Origin: an uncultured Bacteroidales bacterium
Lineage (GTDB): Bacteria; Bacteroidota; Bacteroidia; Bacteroidales; Muribaculaceae
DNA: 13,599 nucleotides
NCBI GenBank assembly: GCA_947176515.1
Contig: CAMWQZ010000005.1
Location: forward strand, 1 to 13,599
Reading direction: 5' to 3'
The number at the start of each line of letters is the position of its first letter. Positions within the stretch are counted from its first letter, which is position 1. The notes below the pieces were generated by a model. The model saw only the letters and a list, made by a program, of their open reading frames with translations, did not search any database and was not told where the DNA came from. Both the position numbers and the translations under genes were made by a program. This document shows positions 13,591 to 13,599 of this stretch, piece by piece.

Positions 13591-13599
13591 TATCGAACA

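Noticed and set aside
1..13599. tRNA or rRNA genes, CRISPR arrays, insertion sequences
   Set aside because: Nothing resembling these was seen: no regularly spaced repeats, no transposase or integrase, and no cloverleaf-like stretch in the intergenic regions.

Overview
The window looks like chromosomal DNA from an anaerobic gut Bacteroidales bacterium, most plausibly a Muribaculaceae-like lineage. Several things point there: a SusC-like receptor with a carboxypeptidase-regulatory N-terminus, lipoproteins with Bacteroidetes-only domains (DUF5689, DUF6359) and acidic residues just after the lipidated Cys, a DUF3822-rsmD pair, promoter boxes of the Bacteroidetes TAnnTTTG type, A-rich leaders without a clear Shine-Dalgarno, and a rubrerythrin. 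The family assignment is inference from protein style, not from a database search.

Layout. All confidently called genes except the last lie on the minus strand, so transcription runs right to left. At the far left edge (1-65, plus) there may be the 3' tail of a convergent gene. Next comes a six-gene minus-strand run, 9483 down to 93: an outer-membrane TonB-dependent receptor, two multidomain surface lipoproteins, DUF3822, rsmD and a 210-aa unknown. Gaps are 35, 28, -1, -4 and 3 nt, which suggests one transcription unit, although rsmD/DUF3822 are housekeeping genes. A 221-nt gap (9484-9704) holds the run's putative promoter and a perfect 15-bp hairpin.

Upstream is a single secreted protein (270 aa) with its own -7 box. 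Above it is a second run, 12801 down to 10615: a MazG-type pyrophosphohydrolase, deoC (deoxyribose-5-phosphate aldolase), a GYF/CD225-type membrane protein and a DUF2752 membrane protein. A 140-nt divergent region separates this run from rubrerythrin on the plus strand, which ends in a good intrinsic terminator near the right edge.

How it works together. The receptor and two lipoproteins resemble a SusC-type outer-membrane import complex in which the usual SusD lipoprotein is replaced by two related DUF5689/DUF6359 proteins, apparently a tandem duplication followed by different domain additions. The cargo cannot be read from the sequence. MazG-type hydrolase and DeoC fit nucleotide clean-up and deoxynucleoside salvage. 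Rubrerythrin fits peroxide defence in an anaerobe. The receptor/lipoprotein locus is the best candidate for an under-described system here.
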